Assembly (NCBI GenBank): GCA_021154885.1
Contig: JAJKHS010000075.1
Coordinates: 1 to 37,737, forward strand
Length of the DNA stretch: 37,737 nucleotides
Direction of reading: 5' to 3'
Source of the DNA: Thermoanaerobaculum sp.
GTDB lineage: Bacteria > Acidobacteriota > Thermoanaerobaculia > Multivoradales > UBA5704
The stretch's first letter is position 1, and every line of letters begins with the position of its first letter. The translations under genes were made by a program, and so were the position numbers. The notes below the pieces were generated by a model. The model was not told the origin of the DNA. It searched no databases and saw nothing but the letters and a program-made list of their open reading frames with translations. Positions 33,654 to 37,737 of the stretch are shown piece after piece.

Positions 33654-33968
33654 GACTCGCGAGTCAGGTCATCCGCAACTCGGATGAGGTCGCTCACTTC
33701 GCGGATGAGATGACCTGCAACTCGGATGAAGTCACTCAATCCGCGAATGAGGACATCTGCAACTCGGATGAGATGACCTGTAACTCGGGGCAGGTCATTC
33801 GCCCCGCGAATGAGGTTACTCACTTCGCGGATGAGAGGACTCGCAACTCGAATGAGATAACTCACTTCGCGGATGAGATGGCCTGCAATTCGGATGAGGT
33901 CATCTCCAACTCGAATGAGGTGAGCCGTAACTCGAATGAGGTCACCTGCAACTCGAATCAGATCATCC
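33654..33968. repeat. Tandem array of exactly fifteen 21-bp units
   Basis: Fifteen consecutive 21-bp units without a single insertion or deletion. Type A units read GCAACTCGGATGAGGTCA plus three variable bases. Type B units have ACTTCGCGGATGAG or a close relative (CCGCGAATGAG) in the first part. The order is roughly A-like, A, B, A, B, A, A, B, B, A, B, A, A, A, A. The first unit contains ACTCGCGAG, the core of the array at 745-950. The + strand reads as NSDEVT-like and the minus strand as [14 protein letters not shown]-like heptads, both open through the array, so coding cannot be inferred. The array directly abuts a truncated integron integrase. Confidence 0.92.
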
Positions 33969-34332
33969 GCCGGCGATGTTTTCGTATGCGCAACCGCGAT
34001 TGGACCGGGGAATCTGCCTTGCGCGAGTATGCTCCGCGCCGTCGCGCGCTCATCCCAAAAGTGGAACCGACGGGAGATCGCGGGCGGCACCACCTGCACG
34101 AACGAAGTCTCCAGAAGGCATTCCTGGCGGCCCGGCGCAAGGCTGGAGTCTTCAAGCCCGCGAGCTGCCACACCTTGCGCCACTCCTTTGCCACCCACCT
34201 CCTCATAAACGGCTACGACATCCGCACGGTGCAGGAGCTTCTCGGGCACAAGAGCGTCAAGACTACCATGATCTACACCCACGTCCTGAACCGGGCGGGC
34301 GGGGAGTGCGGAGCCCCATGGACGCGCTGTAG
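33969..34332 (+). pseudogene. Integron integrase (IntI-type tyrosine recombinase) remnant, C-terminal half, frameshifted
   Basis: The readable part contains [26 protein letters not shown] and [19 protein letters not shown], then [12 protein letters not shown], the classic C-terminal catalytic half of integron integrases (R of HTLRHS, H of LLGH, nucleophile Y of YTHVL). Its last residues ([10 protein letters not shown], then stop at 34332) occur only in another frame, so a frameshift lies near 34300 in a G-rich run. A further shift near 34070 is likely, since HPKSGTDGR, resembling the expected DPRSG segment, is in that other frame too. The N-terminal half is absent, replaced by the 21-bp array. 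It cannot make a working recombinase. The left boundary is approximate. Confidence 0.88.
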
Positions 34333-34698
34333 CCCTGGGTCTGCATGGCGGCTCCGCCACTGGCAGTGCCTGGAATGCATATCGCTGCCGGCTATCATTC
34401 CTTGAGCCTGAGCTCTGGGACGCTTATCCGAACGCCGAGGCCGATCTGCTCCCGCCAACTCCAGTTCCTTCAATCAGATACGCCGGGGACCTGGACTGGA
34501 ACGGGCCTCCGACAGGGTGCCCCCCGATCTGCCTCCACCTGAGCGTGCCTATCGCTCGGCACCACAGGCATTGACGAGGTTTAGGAACCGGCGTATGATT
34601 TCAGCACCCCGAAGAATGAGGGAGATACAGCAGCTTGAAGGGTATCCGGACCGGAACTGTGGCGATCAGGGGGGTATGGCGGAGAAGTTCAAGTAGAG
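34333..34698. other. Non-coding stretch between integrase remnant and first cassette
   Basis: No convincing gene. Short ORFs of about 65 codons lack ribosome sites and family features. In an integron this is where an attI site or decayed cassettes could lie. GTTTAGG occurs near 34580, but no paired arms of an attC were found by eye. Confidence 0.5.
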
Positions 34699-34705
34699 GT
34701 TATGC
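34699..34705 (+). other. Candidate integron crossover site at the left end of a gene cassette
   Basis: GTTATGC fits a core recombination site of the GTTRRRY type loosely (as in known sites ending GTTATGC). It lies 69 bp before the serine-hydrolase start, where a cassette boundary is expected if the attC at 36314-36381 ends this cassette. It might be the attI crossover. Confidence 0.4.
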
Positions 34706-34773
34706 GCGGAGACCGGCGCCTCGAGGTCCGTCACGAGAAGCGCTACGACGATCGGCACAGGAGGACTGTTGTT

Positions 34774-36255
34774 ATGAAACCGACCCGCAGCATGATTGAC
34801 CAGTCGTTCGGGAAACTCGACGAAATCGTGAAGCAAACGATGGAGCGGACGGGTCTGCCGGGCATCGCCCTGGCCGTCGTCTTCGACGATCAGGTTGTTT
34901 ACCAGAACGGCTACGGCTTCCGCTCCACCGAAACGAAGGAGCGCGTGCAAGCCGAGACGGTGTTTCAGATGGCCTCGCTGTCCAAGCCGGTGTCGGCGAC
35001 GATCATGGCCGGGCTGGTCGGCGGTGGAAAATGGAACAACTATGAGAAGGGAACGTTCGCCTGGGAGGACCCAATCATCAAGTACGCGCCCAACGTCGTC
35101 CTGAGCGATCCGTGGGTGACCGACCACGTCACGTTCAAAGATCTGTTCGCACATCGCGGTGGGCTACCAGGCGCATCAGCCGGCAACGATCTCGAGTTGA
35201 TCGAGTACGACCGCGACACGATCCTGCAGCGGCTTCGCTACGTACCCATCATAGGATTCCGCGACAGGTACGACTACTCGAACTTCGGCATGACGCTCGC
35301 TGGTGACGTGGCTGCCAAGGTGGCCGGGTCGAACTGGGAGGACATCTCGGAGCGGGTGCTCTTCGATCCGGTGGGCATGGCCTCCACGAGCATGCGCCAC
35401 CATAGCTACCTGAAGCAGGCCAACCGTGCAGAGCTCCACGTGAAGATCGACGGCCAGTGGAAGCCAGCGTTCAAGCGCAATCCCGACGCCCAAGCCCCAG
35501 CCGGCGGCTGTAGCTCGAACGTCGTCGACCTCGCTCGCTGGGTGCGCCTCTCGCTCAAGGGCGGGAGGTTGGGCGACCAAACTATCATCGACAAGGAAGC
35601 ACTGGACGCGACGCACACCCCGGTGATCATGAACGGGCGACCGCACCCGAACATCGCCGACCCGGCCTCCTTCTACGGACTCGGGTGGGTTATCGGCATG
35701 ACGCCCTATAGGGAAGTGGAATGGAATCACAACGGTGCATTCACCGTCGGCGCCGCCACGGTCGCGAAGCTCATCCCTAGTGAAGGCCTCGGCATCGTTG
35801 TCCTCACCAACGGTGCCCCCATCGGCGTACCCGAGGCCATCGCGGACGCGTACTTCAACCACCTCCACTCGATAGCGGTGACCGACGACGAGGTCTTCGC
35901 GTTGTGGCAGAAGAGGTTTGCCAGTATCTTTGGCGAGCGAATCAAACCTTCGAAGCCGGAGAACCCGACCGCAGCCCGGCCGGACACCGCCTATGTCGGT
36001 ACCTACACGAACCCCTACGTGGGTGACATCGAGATCGTGGCGCAGAACGGGAAGCTCGAGATCGTCGAAGGTCCGAACCACATGCGATTCACGCTCGAGC
36101 ACCTGGACGGCGACACGTTCATCTACACAAATGCCCCCGAAAAGCCCGACTACCCGGCGGACGTCAAGTTCACGGTCGGCCCCAACGGTGTCGCCACGGC
36201 GCTGACCAACTCGGCGTTCAACGCCACTGGGCAGGGCACACTCACGCGGGTCTGA
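34774..36255 (+). CDS. Serine hydrolase of the beta-lactamase/penicillin-binding-protein-like family (cassette gene)
   Basis: A 493-residue protein with the class C-like active-site motifs. These are SxxK as Ser68-Leu-Ser-Lys71 (MASLSKPVSA), YxN as Tyr168-Ser-Asn170 (YDYSNFGMTLAG), and a HNG box (EWNHNGAFTVG) in place of KTG. The C-terminal hundred residues, after RPDTAYVGTYTNPYVGDIE, form a small beta domain like DUF3471, common in esterase-like members. No signal peptide is visible, so it is probably cytoplasmic and an esterase or peptidase more than a periplasmic beta-lactamase. The start at 34774 has AGGAGG nine nt upstream; an in-frame ATG at 34702 falls on the cassette boundary. An attC site follows 58 bp after the stop. 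Confidence 0.9.
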   Translation: MKPTRSMIDQSFGKLDEIVKQTMERTGLPGIALAVVFDDQVVYQNGYGFRSTETKERVQAETVFQMASLSKPVSATIMAGLVGGGKWNNYEKGTFAWEDPIIKYAPNVVLSDPWVTDHVTFKDLFAHRGGLPGASAGNDLELIEYDRDTILQRLRYVPIIGFRDRYDYSNFGMTLAGDVAAKVAGSNWEDISERVLFDPVGMASTSMRHHSYLKQANRAELHVKIDGQWKPAFKRNPDAQAPAGGCSSNVVDLARWVRLSLKGGRLGDQTIIDKEALDATHTPVIMNGRPHPNIADPASFYGLGWVIGMTPYREVEWNHNGAFTVGAATVAKLIPSEGLGIVVLTNGAPIGVPEAIADAYFNHLHSIAVTDDEVFALWQKRFASIFGERIKPSKPENPTAARPDTAYVGTYTNPYVGDIEIVAQNGKLEIVEGPNHMRFTLEHLDGDTFIYTNAPEKPDYPADVKFTVGPNGVATALTNSAFNATGQGTLTRV

Positions 36256-36313
36256 TGCCGTCTGGCGAAAAGCTCTGGGTCAAGCTCCGAAGAAGGAACC
36301 TTGACGAGAAGCC

Positions 36314-36381
36314 GCCGAACCAACGCTCCCACCGGACAGCCGGCTTCGCCGTCCGCGCGGTGAAGCGTCAAACCGTTAGGC
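36314..36381 (+). other. attC recombination site of an integron gene cassette
   Basis: The outer arms GCCGAAC (36314-36320, R'') and GTTAGGC (36375-36381, R', GTTRRRY) pair at six of seven positions. After an unpaired spacer, ACGCT (23-27) pairs with AGCGT (64-68). An offset with an extrahelical base follows, then CACC with GGTG, then GGAC with GTCC around a terminal loop. This is the architecture of attC sites: imperfect stem, two core arms, spacer, extrahelical base. At 68 bp it is within the usual range. The orientation fits the upstream hydrolase gene as cassette cargo. Confidence 0.82.
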
Positions 36382-36425
36382 GCGAGAGAGTCTAATTGAC
36401 CCATTAGCTGGAAGCGCATGATAAA

Positions 36426-37544
36426 ATGGATAAAGCATCATCTACGCCGATTCGCATCGTGCTCGATACAAGTGCTTTGCGAAATGATCCGCGCCTGAAG
36501 GGGGGTGGCTTTGAAGCACTAGCGCGTCTCGCCGAGGCCGGACATGTCCAAATCTACATACCGGACATCGTAGCTCGGGAGTTTAGATCAGCTCCATTGA
36601 ATCTTGCTGAAGCATTTGCAGAGGCTCGCAAGGCTCTTAAAGAACTTTGGCGCCTTGTTCCAGAAGATGTCCAAACTCGAGTGGTTGCATTTGAGTCCGA
36701 TTTAGGCGATGAGTTCGCGAAGATACAGGAGACAACTGCGTCTAGGTTCGACAACTGGATAAAACGTGCCGGTGCTCAAATCGTCCCAGTAGCGGACCAA
36801 CATGGAAGTAAGGTGCTCGATCGCTATTTCTACGGGAAACTACCCTTCCGCTCCGCAAAAGCGCGGCAAGACTTGCCTGATGCGTTTGTCCTTGAGGCAA
36901 TGGTTGATCTAGCCAAAGATGGGCCCCTGTTGGCAGTCATACATGACAAGAAACTTTCGGAGGCTGTGGCTCAGATCGAAAGGGTTACCGTCTTTCGTGA
37001 TGCAAAGTCGGTCATCGAGTCGGATAGTTTCGTCGCTTTGAAAGGTGAAGTGCTTAGCCAATATGAGTTAGAGAATGTGAGGCATGCAGTAAAGGCTTTT
37101 GTGCAACAAGAGAGCCGGTTTAATGCCCAAGTGGTTGACGATATTATTAATGATGTTGCCGGTAGGGTTATCTCTAATCGCCAACCTGGATGGAGTTCGA
37201 CAGAAGAATACGAGGACGTATACGTAGACTCTGTCGATGTTGTGAGCTGGTCTGTGGACGCGGAAGAAATGGAATATTTAGGGGAAGGTGTTGTATCGTT
37301 GCGGCTTAACGCATGTCTGGAAGTAGAACTCGACCCCTCAATCAATTATCCCTTTCCTGACAACCTGCATGTGTCATCGAGCGAAGAATGCATGCATGTC
37401 TCTGGCTCGCTCTCTCTCATATTGGATCAAGATGGACTCCGCCGCCTTCCGGTCGAAGGCATTGGAGTGAATCTTCTCGACAAGGCGACGATAGAACTAG
37501 ATTACATCGACGACATTGCAATCGAGCGGCGGAAGGAGTACTGA
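36426..37544 (+). CDS. PIN-domain protein (probable ribonuclease) in a following cassette
   Basis: A 372-residue protein. The N-terminal half is a PIN domain: IRIVLDTSALRNDP carries the first aspartate, IYIPDIVAREF the conserved glutamate, and RQDLPDAFVLEAM plus LLAVIHDKKL the later acidic positions. It resembles the larger DUF4935-type PIN proteins more than VapC. The C-terminal half (about 215-372) is strand-rich and acidic and carries no recognised motif. Base composition is markedly AT-richer than the rest of the window, with codons such as TTA, ATA and AAT, indicating foreign origin. It begins 45 nt after the attC crossover, as a second cassette would. No partner antitoxin is visible, and no attC was found after it within the window. 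Confidence 0.85.
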   Translation: MDKASSTPIRIVLDTSALRNDPRLKGGGFEALARLAEAGHVQIYIPDIVAREFRSAPLNLAEAFAEARKALKELWRLVPEDVQTRVVAFESDLGDEFAKIQETTASRFDNWIKRAGAQIVPVADQHGSKVLDRYFYGKLPFRSAKARQDLPDAFVLEAMVDLAKDGPLLAVIHDKKLSEAVAQIERVTVFRDAKSVIESDSFVALKGEVLSQYELENVRHAVKAFVQQESRFNAQVVDDIINDVAGRVISNRQPGWSSTEEYEDVYVDSVDVVSWSVDAEEMEYLGEGVVSLRLNACLEVELDPSINYPFPDNLHVSSSEECMHVSGSLSLILDQDGLRRLPVEGIGVNLLDKATIELDYIDDIAIERRKEY

Positions 37545-37737
37545 ACCCGCTAGATAAGGTGCCAGGGTTACCGTAAAGATCGTACGCCGATCTCTCGGGA
37601 TTGACCCTCCGCACCCGCTCTGAAGCGACGAGGAGTGGTTCCGAGACATCTTTTGCAAAGCCGTACCAGCCGGTCTGGACACACCTCTCCCCACGCGAGC
37701 TCGAAGCTCGGAAAGTTGGCCCTCCGGCGGGCGGTGC
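37545..37737. other. Right-end non-coding stretch
   Basis: No gene recognised. TTCCGAG near 37640 and CTCGGAA near 37706 form a 7-bp inverted repeat, but the AAC/GTT core arms of an attC are missing. Confidence 0.4.

Noticed and set aside
33605-34360. 251-codon minus-strand ORF with LIREVS/LIRVAG heptads
   Set aside because: Its first half is antisense to the integrase remnant and the heptads follow from the 21-bp DNA repeat; no ribosome site or known family. The DNA array is reported instead.
37630-37720. Possible second attC after the PIN gene
   Set aside because: Only a 7-bp inverted repeat (TTCCGAG/CTCGGAA) is found. GTTGGCC does not fit GTTRRRY, and no matching RYYYAAC arm lies upstream.

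Overview
The window reads as a high-GC bacterial chromosome segment from a Gram-negative-type organism. It encodes an RND efflux pump with its periplasmic adaptor and an outer-membrane-like barrel protein. The mix of housekeeping genes, the lanthipeptide leader style and short unassigned conserved proteins would fit Acidobacteriota or a related phylum. That placement is inference only, because there is no rRNA or other decisive marker. Coding density is high, many genes overlap by 4-23 nt, and most long antisense ORFs are GC-driven shadows.

Layout. Positions 1-624 hold the C-terminal end of a ClC chloride channel with CBS domains. An intergenic tandem array with about 21-bp period follows (about 745-950), then aroC on the minus strand. 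Diverging from aroC is a class I lanthipeptide locus: a well-expressed-looking precursor (lanA, 2273-2434, promoter TTGAAG-17-TATAAG), a LanC cyclase, an inserted MNT/HEPN toxin-antitoxin pair, and on the opposite strand a full-length LanB dehydratase translationally overlapped by an RNB-family exoribonuclease. A thermolysin-family (M4) protease without a visible signal peptide diverges from the RNB gene. No lanthipeptide transporter is in the window.

From 11.2 to 29.1 kb lies ordinary chromosome: a hot-dog thioesterase and GT2 glycosyltransferase, a small secreted protein, gamma-carbonic anhydrase and aspS, a small two-gene unit (DUF5678-like plus retropepsin-like), aroB, an HD-GYP sensor, a Roadblock-like protein and ftsY. 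A riboflavin cluster (ribD, ribE) follows, split by two toxin-antitoxin modules (YefM/YoeB and VapB/VapC). After it come an outer-membrane protein, threonine aldolase, hpt-ridA and an unassigned helical protein. An RND efflux operon with a perfect inverted repeat next to its -10 box ends at 33.5 kb.

The last 4 kb is an integron-like accessory region. It starts with a second tandem array, exactly 15 x 21 bp (33654-33968), which abuts a truncated, frameshifted integron-integrase remnant. Then come a cassette carrying a serine-hydrolase/beta-lactamase-fold gene that ends in a foldable attC site (36314-36381), and a following low-GC PIN-domain gene.

Two genome-level patterns stand out. One is the pair of 21-bp-period arrays, which share sequence features. 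The other is a recurrent TANNNT box 6-10 nt before start codons that lack a Shine-Dalgarno sequence, which suggests many leaderless or nearly leaderless transcripts.
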